Assembly: GCA_015490535.1 (NCBI GenBank)
Contig: WFXP01000057.1
Span: forward strand, 1 to 42,394
DNA from: Gammaproteobacteria bacterium
Lineage (GTDB): Bacteria > Pseudomonadota > Gammaproteobacteria > Thiohalospirales > Thiohalospiraceae
Reading direction: 5' to 3'
DNA: 42,394 nt
The notes beneath the pieces were generated by a model. The model worked only from the letters and a program-made list of their open reading frames with translations, was not told the origin of the DNA and made no database searches. Position 1 is the first letter of the stretch. Each line of letters begins with the position of its first letter. Positions 16,877-26,138 of the stretch are shown here, in pieces. Position numbers and translations under genes: made by a program.

Positions 16877-17825
16877 TGAGCTTCTCCTCAATCATCTTGC
16901 GGATCACATGCTCCACGTGATATCTCGCCTTCCATCCCAGCAGTTTTTCCGCCTTGCGCGGATCCCCCATGCTCACAGCCAGATCGTCTGGTCGATAGAG
17001 GTCATGGTTTACGTTGACATGATCCCTCCAATCCAGATCGAGCTCTCTGAACGTTATCTCTACAAACTCTCTCAACGATACGCTTTTTCCCGTGGCCACA
17101 ACGAAATCCTCCGGACGTTCATGCTGCAGTATGCGCCACATGATTTCCACATATTCAGGAGCCCATCCCCAGTCCCTCTTTATATCCATGTTCCCGAGCT
17201 CAAGTGTTATCTCTTCTCCCTCTGCAATTCTTACCGCGGTGGAAATAATCTTCTGGGTTACAAAGCGTTCAGGGCGAAGTACCGATTCGTGATTAAACAG
17301 GATTCCCGAGGCGGCAAAGAGTCCGTATGCATTACGATAGTTCTGCACTTGCCAGAACGCGGCAGATTTGGCTACTGCATACGGGCTACGGGGTCTGAAA
17401 GCCGTGGCTTCGTTCGCCGGTTCACTAACGGATCCAAAGCACTCACTGGAACCTGCATTGTAAAATCTGATATCCCTATCTAGGAAACGGATCCCCTCCA
17501 GCAGGTAAAGGGTTCCAACGCTGATGCTCTCCATCGCCTCCACAGGTTGCTCAAACGACAATCCTACCGAACTCTGGCCCGCGAGGTTGTATACCTCCTC
17601 CGGCATGACCCGGGAAAGAACCTGCAGCACGCTGCGAAAATCGGTCAATACCATTGACGTTACATTGACCTGCTCCCGAATTCCCAGCCTGACCAGATTC
17701 TCAAAGCTACTCATGTGAGCATCCCTGGAGGTGCCATAAACCTCATATCCCTTGCTCAACAAAAGCTGCGCAAGCAGGGCCCCATCCTGCCCTGTCACGC
17801 CACAGATCAGCGCCCTTCTAGCCAC
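16869..17825 (-). CDS. gmd: GDP-mannose 4,6-dehydratase
   Basis: The 318-residue extended SDR has GVTGQDG (residues 9-15), NLAGQSSVGLSFEQP, the catalytic Ser-Ser-Glu at 126-128 and Y149-x3-K153 (SPYAVAK), followed by ILFNHESVLRPERFVTQKI, which is diagnostic for Gmd. It converts GDP-mannose to GDP-4-keto-6-deoxy-mannose in the cytoplasm. It is shorter than typical E. coli Gmd (about 370 residues) but similar to compact forms in exopolysaccharide loci. No obvious reductase (Rmd or Fcl) or aminotransferase that would use the product lies next to it. The start is GTG, and it overlaps the upstream glycosyltransferase by eight bases. Confidence 0.87.
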   Translation of the reverse strand: MARRALICGVTGQDGALLAQLLLSKGYEVYGTSRDAHMSSFENLVRLGIREQVNVTSMVLTDFRSVLQVLSRVMPEEVYNLAGQSSVGLSFEQPVEAMESISVGTLYLLEGIRFLDRDIRFYNAGSSECFGSVSEPANEATAFRPRSPYAVAKSAAFWQVQNYRNAYGLFAASGILFNHESVLRPERFVTQKIISTAVRIAEGEEITLELGNMDIKRDWGWAPEYVEIMWRILQHERPEDFVVATGKSVSLREFVEITFRELDLDWRDHVNVNHDLYRPDDLAVSMGDPRKAEKLLGWKARYHVEHVIRKMIEEKLNG

Positions 17826-18945
17826 GCCCCGCCTCCTCCAGCAGCTCGCTGTATACCTTGCATGTCTCCCGTGCCGTTCGCTCCCAGGTGTATCTGCCGG
17901 CGATTTCCAATCCGCGCTCTATTTGCTCTTCACGAAACGATGCATCCAGATCCAGCCTTCTCACCATGTTGGAGATCCCATCTACATCATGTGGCTCAAC
18001 GATCGTATCCAGTTCCCCCACCACCTCCTCGAGGGCTCCCGCCCTGGATGCCACCACAGGGGTTCCACAGGCCATCGCCTCAATGGGAGGCCATCCGAAC
18101 CCTTCATAGACGGACGGAAACAGGAGACAGTCAGCAAGATTGTATGCCACGGGCAGCAGCTCCCGCCTTATGGTTCCCAGCTCCTCAACCAGATCCACCA
18201 CCCCATATTTGGCCTTCTCCTCTTCCAGTTCCGGAAAGCTTCTGGCGATATGGAGCATTCCATAGCGACCGGGATCCAGGGAGTGAAGCATGGCAAGCGC
18301 CCGGATAGTCACCAGATGATTCTTGTACGGCTCACGCCCGGTAATCAACAGATATCGTTCAAACCTTAGTTTTATACCGAGCGATTCGGCCAGTGCGCTG
18401 CGCTCCTGCTTCAAATTGCGAAACAGCCCATGGTCCAGGCCGGGGTAAATTACTTCGATTTTCGAATCCTGAATCCCCACGATACGCATGAGATCCCGTT
18501 TGGTGGCATGGCTGATGGTGATGATCTTGTCCGCCTTGCCAAGAAATGCCAGAGAATACTCCAGCAGCCTCGGGCGGACAGGATACTTCATGCCGTCAAT
18601 CTCCCCTCTCCATGCGAGCATGGGAATAAGGTCCATGACTGTTATGACTCTCTTCCCCTTGACAAACGGGATAAGGTGGGCATATCCATGTTCACCTATG
18701 TGATTTATCCTGCAGCTCCTGGTCAAGGCAAGAACAGGATAAAGCATATAGCGGTAGAAGCGCATCCCCCATACCCCGGTACCCAGCAGGATTTTGGCCA
18801 GGGCGGGAATGGTTGGTCTGTACAGCTGAACATCATTGCACCCATTGGGACAGTTTTTCAGCGCCATATACAGGCCAGACGAATAATTCTCCATACTGAG
18901 ACGTGCGTCTTCCTGAAAATTCTGAAATATACAGATATCGCCCAT
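17818..18945 (-). CDS. Glycosyltransferase family 4 (GT-B) protein
   Basis: The 375-residue protein has the GT4 C-terminal domain: RYLLITGREPYKNHLVTIRA, YNLADCLLFPSVYEGFGWPP and IEAMACGTPVVASRAGALEEVVG. The N-terminal half contains VITVMDLIPMLAW and KIITISHATKRDLMRI, as in mannosyltransferase-like GT4 enzymes. Given the adjacent Gmd, a GDP-mannose-derived sugar is a possible donor, but that is inference from position. The gene overlaps gmd by eight bases and follows the methyltransferase gene by 15 bases. Confidence 0.87.
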   Translation of the reverse strand: MGDICIFQNFQEDARLSMENYSSGLYMALKNCPNGCNDVQLYRPTIPALAKILLGTGVWGMRFYRYMLYPVLALTRSCRINHIGEHGYAHLIPFVKGKRVITVMDLIPMLAWRGEIDGMKYPVRPRLLEYSLAFLGKADKIITISHATKRDLMRIVGIQDSKIEVIYPGLDHGLFRNLKQERSALAESLGIKLRFERYLLITGREPYKNHLVTIRALAMLHSLDPGRYGMLHIARSFPELEEEKAKYGVVDLVEELGTIRRELLPVAYNLADCLLFPSVYEGFGWPPIEAMACGTPVVASRAGALEEVVGELDTIVEPHDVDGISNMVRRLDLDASFREEQIERGLEIAGRYTWERTARETCKVYSELLEEAGRG

Positions 18946-18960
18946 CTATCCGGCCAACAT

Positions 18961-19677
18961 TCACTTGATTGACACGGAAAAAAAATTTTGCGTTAGAACG
19001 CTTTCCCACGCTCCGGTTTCCGCAAAAACCTCAATTTGACGGCCAAGCTTGAAGAGTCGCCATAAGGATCCCCGCAGTACCCCTTTTATCCCTCTGGCCA
19101 CGGGTGGATCGTCAAAACTCGCCGTGGAGCAAAACCCGCCTAGCAGGGCCAGTTGCTGCATGGAGGAAGGGGTATATGCCTGCTGGTGGGTATAGTCCCC
19201 GTACCTGATGCGCCCATGGTACGGAGAGATCCCGTTCGGTTGATGGCTCAGCCACTTCCCCCCTTTATCCAGTACTCTGTATATCTCGCCAACCAGGGCC
19301 AGCAGTTCTGTCTTGTCAAAGTGCTCAATAACGTCCAGTGTCACCACCATGGAAAGCGATTCAGGATCCTGCTGCCTGAGATAGGCGAGAAGATCCTGAC
19401 ACGACACCTTCAATTCTCCCAGCTCCCTGGCAGCCTGCACCTGCTCCGGCGATACGTCAACACCCTCTATGTGTGAGTAGCCAAACTCTCTGGCCACCTT
19501 TATCAGTGCGCCATGCCCACATCCAAGATCGCATATCCTGGCTGCCCTGTCTTTCGGGAAGAATCTGGAGACTATCATGGCCAGATGGGGACGACGCCTC
19601 TCCAGCGTGGTTTGATCACAAGAGGCTGATCCGGTGGTGATATAAGATTCATATATTTTGGATCTGTAATCAGTCAT
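18961..19677 (-). CDS. Class I SAM-dependent methyltransferase
   Basis: The 238-residue protein has motif I ARICDLGCGHGALIKVA (about residues 46-62), HIEGVDVSPEQV with the acidic ribose-binding residue, and MVVTLDVIEHFDKTELLALV, followed by DKGGKWLSHQPNG. This matches class I methyltransferases of the UbiE/Methyltransf_11/23 type. In a glycan locus it probably methylates a sugar or a lipid-linked sugar. It is the first gene after repeat A4, which separates it by about 240 bases from the next upstream glycosyltransferase gene, so it may start a separate transcription unit. No promoter is obvious. Confidence 0.82.
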   Translation of the reverse strand: MTDYRSKIYESYITTGSASCDQTTLERRRPHLAMIVSRFFPKDRAARICDLGCGHGALIKVAREFGYSHIEGVDVSPEQVQAARELGELKVSCQDLLAYLRQQDPESLSMVVTLDVIEHFDKTELLALVGEIYRVLDKGGKWLSHQPNGISPYHGRIRYGDYTHQQAYTPSSMQQLALLGGFCSTASFDDPPVARGIKGVLRGSLWRLFKLGRQIEVFAETGAWESVLTQNFFSVSIK

Positions 19678-19781
19678 TCGTTATCGCTTCTTTCAGCGTC
19701 CTGTAAGGCACGCGTGCAAAAACACCTCTCGGTTGTGCCAGCACTCGTTTAAGGCAAGGGATCATGGCTCAACCTCCCTTT

Positions 19782-19934
19782 GTAACCATTCAGCTCATCC
19801 CTGAAATCCGCCATTTCCGCGTTGCAAAATGGTCATTCACCTTCGTAAACTCCCATTTTTTACCTTGAACTGACCAATTTCAGGGGTGATCTGAACAGTT
19901 ACCGGCCTGTTTCAATACTATGCTGAATAGTTAC
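19782..19934 (+). repeat. Family A palindromic repeat, copy A4 (full form)
   Basis: This 153-bp copy begins GTAACCATTCAGCTCATCCC and ends with GCTGAATAGTTAC, with the internal blocks CCTGAAATCCG, GTAAACTCCCATTTTT, TTTCAGGGGTGATCTGAACAG and GGCCTGTTTCAATAC. It is the mirror image of A1 at about the same length. Its right end lies inside the 3' end of the glycosyltransferase gene and encodes that protein's last residues and stop. Confidence 0.8.
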
Positions 19935-20808
19935 GTCCCTTTTTAGTTTCATATATTTTTGCGTCTATCAGAAATCTGAACCAAAACCGCTGCAGCACAT
20001 GAAAAATCAGGCCCTCCCTTCCATCCAGAAATCCCATGCGCAAGATATATCCATACACAAAAAAGAGAAAGGGGCGGATGAACAGAGGAAACCTTTGATA
20101 TACCTTTGTCCTCAAAAAGCGCCTCCTCTGTATTGCATTGCCGAACAGTCTGGGTTCGACCTGTTTTCCCAGCTCCTCTTCACTCCTGTCCATCAGAATT
20201 TCGGCTGCTTCTGCTGCCGCCCATCTGTTATGCCGCTCCGTCCATTCAGAAAGATTGGAGGTAATGATGTCTATATAGTCATGCTCTGTTTTTCCAACTT
20301 TTCCGGATTTTACCCTGAAATGTTGATCATACAATCTATCTTCACAATAGCCCTGTCCATTTCGTACCATTCTAAGGTGGTATGCAGGATACTGGCCACC
20401 ATGCCTGATCCAGCGGCCAAGAAAATAGGTGCGTTTGCGGAACATGTAGCCATCAACTTTTTTGTCATCCGTTTGCACCAGACGATTCAGCTCTGCCACA
20501 ATCTCCGGAGTAAGCCTCTCATCAGCATCCAGGCTCACAATCCATTCCGATCTCGATCCGGCATTTGCAAAGGCCCAGTTTCTCTGCTTGGCATAGTTCT
20601 CAAACGGATGCTCAAGTATTCGCGCTCCATAGTCCCTGGCTATCTCCAGTGTGCGGTCGATACTGCCCGAATCAACAACCAGGATCTCACAATCCAGTCC
20701 TTTCAGACTATCCAGGCAATCGGGCAGATTGCTCTCCTCGTTCAGCGTCAGCACAATGACAAGAATGGGTGCCGCCGACCCCGTTTCCTTAATATCTGTT
20801 TTCATCAC
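19918..20808 (-). CDS. Glycosyltransferase family 2, WaaE/KdtX-like
   Basis: The 296-residue GT2 has LTLNEESNLPDCLDSL, EILVVDSGSIDRTLEIA, RNWAFANAGSRSEWIVSLDADER (DxD) and a basic hydrophobic C-terminus (FPLFIRPFLFFVYGYILRMG). The pattern matches the WaaE/KdtX family that acts on lipopolysaccharide core or related glycans at the inner membrane face. Sugar specificity is unknown. The last four residues NYSA and the TAG come from repeat A4, as with the acetyltransferase at repeat A3, so the natural C-terminus was probably replaced. It overlaps the upstream GT4 gene by four bases. Confidence 0.86.
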   Translation of the reverse strand: MMKTDIKETGSAAPILVIVLTLNEESNLPDCLDSLKGLDCEILVVDSGSIDRTLEIARDYGARILEHPFENYAKQRNWAFANAGSRSEWIVSLDADERLTPEIVAELNRLVQTDDKKVDGYMFRKRTYFLGRWIRHGGQYPAYHLRMVRNGQGYCEDRLYDQHFRVKSGKVGKTEHDYIDIITSNLSEWTERHNRWAAAEAAEILMDRSEEELGKQVEPRLFGNAIQRRRFLRTKVYQRFPLFIRPFLFFVYGYILRMGFLDGREGLIFHVLQRFWFRFLIDAKIYETKKGRNYSA

Positions 20809-21977
20809 CCTGTTGCTTTGTCATTGATCAGGCGCCGATAGAGATCCAATATTTTTCCGGCTTGGGCAGCATTTGAATATCGCGACGCAGCAAATGACTT
20901 TCCGGCCTGGCCCAGCTGTTTCCTGTACTCCTTGTCAGAGAGTCTTCCAACTGCCTCCACCAGAGCATCCTCCGAGTCCGGGGGTATGACAACACCCGCT
21001 CCGGCCCGCGCAACCTCATCTGAAATGCCAACCTGATCGGTTATTACTACCGGCAACCCCAGTGACATTGCTTCGGCCACCGAAATCCCGAAGTTCTCTT
21101 GATAGGATGGAAGTACATAGATATCGGATGACAGAAAGGCGCGCCGCTTTGCATCACCCTCCAGAAATCCGGCAAATCTGACCCGATGCTCAATTGCAAG
21201 TTCTTTGCATAACGCTCTCATTTCCGCCACATAACCCTCCTCCCCCTCTCCGGCAATTGTTAAATGGATCTCCATCCCGGATGCGACCAGGCGATTGAGG
21301 CTTCTGAGCAGAATAGGCAAGCCTTTCTTGGGATGTATCCTGGCGAGAAACAGGAGATTCAGCCTGCCATCATTCTGCTTTAAGTTATCTGCATCATGTA
21401 AATCATCAGGTTCACTGGAATCGATCTGAATTCCCAGCGGAATTACAACACATTTTTCGTAATATGGTGTATCCGCAAACCCGGCCTTTTCAGATTCCGC
21501 TGTGACATGCAGAGCATCCACTTTATTGAGCGTTTTCCTTTCCACCAGTTGGTAATAGGGCCATTTTTTCCAACCCCTGTGCGAGAGGCTCCAGGCATCA
21601 TGCATACCGGCCGGACTTAACACAACGGGAACACCTTCAGCATTGGCGCTTAGCACTGCCGGTATTTCCGGGTAGCAAAAGAGAGAGTGTGTATGAAGCA
21701 CATCAAACCTATGGACCGATGCCCGAAGCCAGCGCGCCATTGAGGGACTATATTTCCAGGACCTCGGCCAGCGACGATGAAAGTATATGGTGCGGATCCC
21801 CTCACTCTCCACCACCTCTCCGTCACTCCTGTCAAAATCTCCCTTGCCATGACCTGTAGTGGTAACGATTGTAACTTCCGCGCCAAGCCTCTCCTGGCCA
21901 CGCGCCATATCAAGTACCGATACGGTGGTTCCGCCATCCAGCGGGCTCAACGTAGGTATAACATGAAGCACCCGCAT
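20805..21977 (-). CDS. Glycosyltransferase family 4 (GT-B) protein
   Basis: The 390-residue protein starts MRVLHVIPTLSPLDGGTTVS and has FDVLHTHSLFCYPEIPAVL, RLNLLFLARIHPKKGLPILL, IYVLPSYQENFGISVAEAMS and LGLPVVITDQVGI, a full GT4 pattern with the E-x7-E motif. It is the kind of enzyme that adds a hexose to a lipid-linked glycan. It starts three bases after the polymerase stop and overlaps the next gene, so it is within the same operon. Confidence 0.88.
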   Translation of the reverse strand: MRVLHVIPTLSPLDGGTTVSVLDMARGQERLGAEVTIVTTTGHGKGDFDRSDGEVVESEGIRTIYFHRRWPRSWKYSPSMARWLRASVHRFDVLHTHSLFCYPEIPAVLSANAEGVPVVLSPAGMHDAWSLSHRGWKKWPYYQLVERKTLNKVDALHVTAESEKAGFADTPYYEKCVVIPLGIQIDSSEPDDLHDADNLKQNDGRLNLLFLARIHPKKGLPILLRSLNRLVASGMEIHLTIAGEGEEGYVAEMRALCKELAIEHRVRFAGFLEGDAKRRAFLSSDIYVLPSYQENFGISVAEAMSLGLPVVITDQVGISDEVARAGAGVVIPPDSEDALVEAVGRLSDKEYRKQLGQAGKSFAASRYSNAAQAGKILDLYRRLINDKATG

Positions 21978-21980
21978 CGC

Positions 21981-23462
21981 TCAGGAGCTCGGACGCAGGT
22001 TCATGGTGCTGATACGCAGCACGGCGACAAGCGCGACCCAGGTTGACAGCACACCGCCAAGCATCAACGCCAAATTGGATTCTGCATAAAACAACCCATA
22101 TCCGATGGCCAGGGCAACGGAGTACTCCAGTACGCCGGCTCGCTGTATATTGAGCATTGCCACCAGCCAGGCGAAAAAAGCACCAACCAGGGCCATGCCT
22201 ACCATGACGCCCCAGGTACCAAAATTTGCGTAAAACTCTATTATCCAGGGAAGATTATAGGTGGTTCCGAAATCATCTGGCGGAATCAGGAGATAGCGCC
22301 GTCCAAAATCGTTGCCCGTGGGGGCTATCGGTTTCCCCGGCCATAAAACTCGCGGGATCCAGCCGACAAAAAGGTACTTGTAGGTTTCCCCACCCCAGTA
22401 TGGGACCACATCGGGAGTAGTAGCGATTACGTGGGCAAACGTCCCGATATGATTGATTCGGTCCATCCTGGTGTAGCCATACAACTGGCTGCCCAGTTCC
22501 CCGCTGTAATAGTCCACCGTCAAATGGCCGAACAGGACCGCTTTGTCAACAAAGCTCATGTTTACATTGTTGCTTTGCCAGGTGATAGCCCTGAACTCAT
22601 TTTTCACCGGGTTGAGCACAATGAAGATCAGCGCCAGCACAGCGATGTAGTGCCAGGGAATGCTCTTTCTTACCTGCCAATATATGAGCCCCAGGAAAAG
22701 CACAATCAGGAGCATCTGGGCCAGGGCCCCGGAGGCTCCCCTGAGAACAAGCACCAGGGGAATCAACACATAGTAAAACAGTATCTTCTCGTAATCCCCG
22801 GTTTTTCCAAGCAGGATTTGCAGATATACTGCACCCATTCCCACAAGCCCAAGATTCTGAAGCAGCAGGCTTATGGTGGGCATATTCTGGAGGGCAGGTA
22901 TAAATTCGTACAGCAGATATGCGGTTATGAAGCCCCATGCCACACTTCTGATTTTTTGCCGTGAATGCTTCTCCTTGGGGATGTATCTCAAGGTGTGCTT
23001 GGGACGGACAAGGTTTGCTGTTACTGCGTAGGCGGCATACAGCACCAGCAAACCAACTATTGTGAGTGCCAAGGCTGCTCCGGTATCAACCGCCACCGAA
23101 CCCCACCAGCCCAGATCTGCAACCAGCGCCGGGGCCCCAAACGTTAGCGAATAGAACAGGCCGTGCAACGGTAAAATAGGGAGATACTTGCATACTCCTC
23201 CGTTCCACAGATAGAGAATAGCCGGGATAAACCCGATTACATATATCCCCAGCCCACCAGCAATCTGGGCAGGCGGCAGCTTGCCATAGGCGGCCACCAG
23301 AAGATAGGTTGCACTTGCAATCAGTATGGCAATAACGACCTTTGCATTTGCCCGGCTTCTACGCAAGATAGCCCGCCTGTTAGCCGGGCACTGGATGGCC
23401 AAGCTTTGTCCAAGCCGTTCGCCCACTCTAACTGGTCGAGCGCCACTCATGGCTGAGTCCAT
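21981..23462 (-). CDS. wzy: Wzy-like O-antigen/exopolysaccharide polymerase
   Basis: The 493-residue membrane protein has about 11-12 hydrophobic segments and a large polar loop in the second half (about residues 300-400) containing WGGETYKYLFVGWIPRVLWP and GNDFGRRY. A long periplasmic loop between helices, low sequence conservation and location beside glycosyltransferases fit the Wzy polymerase family, which links repeat units on the periplasmic side. The basic N-terminus (about 40 residues) is cytoplasmic. There are two possible ATGs, residue 1 and residue 5. The assignment is by topology and context, since this family has few conserved motifs; an uncharacterised membrane protein is the alternative. 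Confidence 0.7.
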   Translation of the reverse strand: MDSAMSGARPVRVGERLGQSLAIQCPANRRAILRRSRANAKVVIAILIASATYLLVAAYGKLPPAQIAGGLGIYVIGFIPAILYLWNGGVCKYLPILPLHGLFYSLTFGAPALVADLGWWGSVAVDTGAALALTIVGLLVLYAAYAVTANLVRPKHTLRYIPKEKHSRQKIRSVAWGFITAYLLYEFIPALQNMPTISLLLQNLGLVGMGAVYLQILLGKTGDYEKILFYYVLIPLVLVLRGASGALAQMLLIVLFLGLIYWQVRKSIPWHYIAVLALIFIVLNPVKNEFRAITWQSNNVNMSFVDKAVLFGHLTVDYYSGELGSQLYGYTRMDRINHIGTFAHVIATTPDVVPYWGGETYKYLFVGWIPRVLWPGKPIAPTGNDFGRRYLLIPPDDFGTTYNLPWIIEFYANFGTWGVMVGMALVGAFFAWLVAMLNIQRAGVLEYSVALAIGYGLFYAESNLALMLGGVLSTWVALVAVLRISTMNLRPSS

Positions 23463-23477
23463 GGCAGATTCCAGTTG

Positions 23478-24425
23478 TCAGACAAAGCGCCTGAAATACT
23501 CGATGGTTTTGACCAATCCATCCCTGAGGGGGATTCTGGGCTCCCATCCCAGGAGCTCTCTTGCAGCCGAAATGTCAGGGCGCCGCTGCCTGGGGTCATC
23601 GCTGGGCAGCTCTTTGTACTCAATCCTGGATTTGGAGCCTGTCAACTCCAGGACCGTCTCCGCCAGCTCATTCATCGTAAACTCTCCCGGATTTCCCATA
23701 TTGAAAGGACCGGTGACACCTTTTTCACTTCTCATCAAGCGTATGAAACCATCTATCAGGTCATCCACATAACAGAACGATCTGCTCTGGGTCCCATCCC
23801 CGTAAATTGTAATCGGTTCTCCCCGAAGAGCCTGCATTATGAAATTGGACACGACCCTGCCATCCGCCGGATGCATCTTGGGTCCGTATGTGTTGAATAT
23901 CCTTGCCACCTTGATATCAAGGTTGTGCTGGCGGAAGTAGTCGAAAAACAAGGTCTCTGCACAACGCTTGCCCTCGTCGTAACAGGAGCGAATTCCAATC
24001 GGATTCACATGCCCCCAGTATTTCTCGGGCTGGGGATGAACCTCCGGATCACCATAAACCTCGCTTGTGGAGGCCTGCATGATACGGGCACCAACCCTTT
24101 TGGCCAGCCCCAGCATGTTTATGGCGCCATGGACGCTGGTTTTGGTTGTCTGAACCGGATCGTGCTGATAGTGAACCGGTGATGCCGGACATGCGAGATT
24201 ATATATTTCGTCCACCTCCACATACAGGGGGAATGTAACATCGTGCCGGATCATCTCAAAATGCCTGTTCTCCATGAGCTCTAATACGTTGTCACGCGTC
24301 CCGGTAAAGTAGTTATCCACACATACTACTTCATTCCCCTCTTCCAGGAGCCGCTTGCATAAATGCGAGCCGAGAAATCCTGCACCTCCGGTAACCAGTA
24401 CACGCTTTCCACCCATTAAATTCAT
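23478..24425 (-). CDS. uxs: UDP-glucuronate decarboxylase (UDP-xylose synthase)
   Basis: The 315-residue extended SDR is a clear Uxs. It has TGGAGFLG (residues 12-19), [47 protein letters not shown], catalytic Y149-x3-K153 (YDEGK) and [20 protein letters not shown]. It oxidises UDP-glucuronate to the 4-keto intermediate, decarboxylates it and reduces it to UDP-xylose, using bound NAD. The glycan is therefore likely to contain xylose or a xylose-derived sugar. UDP-glucuronate would come from UDP-glucose dehydrogenase, which is not in the window. GAGG about nine bases before the ATG is a usable ribosome-binding site. The polymerase gene follows after 15 bases. Confidence 0.92.
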   Translation of the reverse strand: MNLMGGKRVLVTGGAGFLGSHLCKRLLEEGNEVVCVDNYFTGTRDNVLELMENRHFEMIRHDVTFPLYVEVDEIYNLACPASPVHYQHDPVQTTKTSVHGAINMLGLAKRVGARIMQASTSEVYGDPEVHPQPEKYWGHVNPIGIRSCYDEGKRCAETLFFDYFRQHNLDIKVARIFNTYGPKMHPADGRVVSNFIMQALRGEPITIYGDGTQSRSFCYVDDLIDGFIRLMRSEKGVTGPFNMGNPGEFTMNELAETVLELTGSKSRIEYKELPSDDPRQRRPDISAARELLGWEPRIPLRDGLVKTIEYFRRFV

Positions 24426-24630
24426 TGTGTTATACCTCTCATTTTATGATTTAGGGACGGCCCGAATCGTCAGGAAGTAGCCGAACACCACTCAGCCGCC
24501 TTCCAGGTTCCGCCGCAATATTCACGTCGGGACGATAGACTAAACGGTAGGAAATCGGTAAACGCGACCTTGCCAACAGTTGTTGCGGCAAATCATAACA
24601 CTCATTACGTTCCTGGATGAGTAACTCAGA

Positions 24631-25941
24631 TCAGCTTTTTTTTTCTCGAAGGACGGAAGTAGTAGCCCCTTGGTTACGGACCGCAATTTCACTGTCATCA
24701 GCGGTATCACACACCGACAAATCCAGTGAAAATATGCGTTGAAACATCTCTTTCCATCTGGCAAGCGGATATCCCAGCCCCCCTATCTCGCTCCTCACAG
24801 CCAACGAGTTTTTGGCCAGTTGTTCACTAAACTCCTGGTCTGCCGATAGCTTCCTGATCACCTCTACCAAACCGGCGGAGTCGCCCTGCTTTACAGTCAT
24901 TCCACAGGAGTATTTACGTATTTTTCTGGCAATCTCTCCATCATCATCCCCCAAAAAAATAACCGGCTTGCCAACGGCCACGACACTGTAGAACTTGCTG
25001 GGCACTATAAACCCCTCAAGGGCGGGATTCAAAGAAATGAGATGAACATCCAGTGACGACAGGCTTTCCGACAGTCGCTCCCGGGGCTGATACTCCTTGA
25101 AATAAACATTGGGCAATCCGCGTTTCTCACACTCCTTTCTGGCAGAGTCCATTCGGACTCCACCACCTATGAACAGGAATACTATATCGGGGTCATCTCT
25201 CAATATCTCCGCGGCATCCAGCATGGTGGAGAAATCGTGTGCCCTACCCAGATTGCCGGAGTAGCCTACCACATACTTGCCATCCAGTCCCCACTCTCTC
25301 CTTAGCCTGTTCTTTCCTGGCTCGACCGGTGCAACCCGTGAATTGTCCACCCAGTTGTCTATGACGGTGATAGACTCGCCCGGTATTCCCTCTCCTTGCA
25401 GATATTCCGCCATCCTCTCGCCAATCACCACGTTGTGCCTGGCAGATTTCAAGCTGCGGTTGCGCATCCACTTCAGAAGCCAATAGAGCCAGCCCCGGAT
25501 AAACTTGATTCCCAGCTTTTCGGCAACCTCGGGAAACAGATCCTGCAGCCAGTTGACAAGGTAGGCCGATTTCAATCTTGTTATGAAGGAAGCAGGAACC
25601 GCAATCAGCGGCGGATCGGTTTTCACCACCACAATGTCGCCTCTTCCTGCCCAGCGCGCCAGGCAGAACATGGATGTCAAGTAAAAGCTCAGATAGTCAA
25701 TAGCCCGACCGTAGTTGTTGTATCTGCCAAATCGGGTAGTCCAGACTCGGTGGATGTGGACGCCCTGAACAACCTCATCAAAGGGCAGCACCGCCTTGGC
25801 ATCATCATACATTTGCCGACTGGTGATGACATGGGTTTCGGAACTACCGCCCCTGAGATGAAACGCCAAATCGCTCAGCAGCTGGCTGGTTGCAGAGTGA
25901 TCCGGATAGAAGTACCGGTTTATGAAGATAATTTTTCTCAC
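24631..25941 (-). CDS. Glycosyltransferase family 4, WcaI/WbuB-like
   Basis: The 436-residue GT4 starts VRKIIFINRYFYPDHSATSQ, the N-terminus typical of WcaI/WbuB-type fucosyl or amino-sugar transferases. It then shows VVVKTDPPLIAVPASF, NWLQDLFPEVAEKLGI and the donor domain KYVVGYSGNLGRAHDFSTML, then GFIVPSKFYSVVAVGKPVIF. GTG at 25941 is preferred because AGAGG lies just upstream; a TTG frame to 25959 would add six residues. It appears to be the first gene of the locus in the direction of transcription, with only repeat debris upstream. The C-terminus (about 30 residues) is not conserved-looking. Confidence 0.85.
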   Translation of the reverse strand: MRKIIFINRYFYPDHSATSQLLSDLAFHLRGGSSETHVITSRQMYDDAKAVLPFDEVVQGVHIHRVWTTRFGRYNNYGRAIDYLSFYLTSMFCLARWAGRGDIVVVKTDPPLIAVPASFITRLKSAYLVNWLQDLFPEVAEKLGIKFIRGWLYWLLKWMRNRSLKSARHNVVIGERMAEYLQGEGIPGESITVIDNWVDNSRVAPVEPGKNRLRREWGLDGKYVVGYSGNLGRAHDFSTMLDAAEILRDDPDIVFLFIGGGVRMDSARKECEKRGLPNVYFKEYQPRERLSESLSSLDVHLISLNPALEGFIVPSKFYSVVAVGKPVIFLGDDDGEIARKIRKYSCGMTVKQGDSAGLVEVIRKLSADQEFSEQLAKNSLAVRSEIGGLGYPLARWKEMFQRIFSLDLSVCDTADDSEIAVRNQGATTSVLREKKS

Positions 25942-26138
25942 CCCATCCTCTTCAGGCAAGCTACCGCCCTACCATGTCATGGACATAGTATGGCCGAACC
26001 GTCACATTCACATCCACGCCACCTTGCCAAAGGCATTGCCATGGCACTCTTGCTCCTTGGCTTCAGATCTACCCCAGTAGTCAGTACGAGAGCTACCTAC
26101 TGTCATGCGTACCCTGCCCGCACCGACTCCAGGATCTA

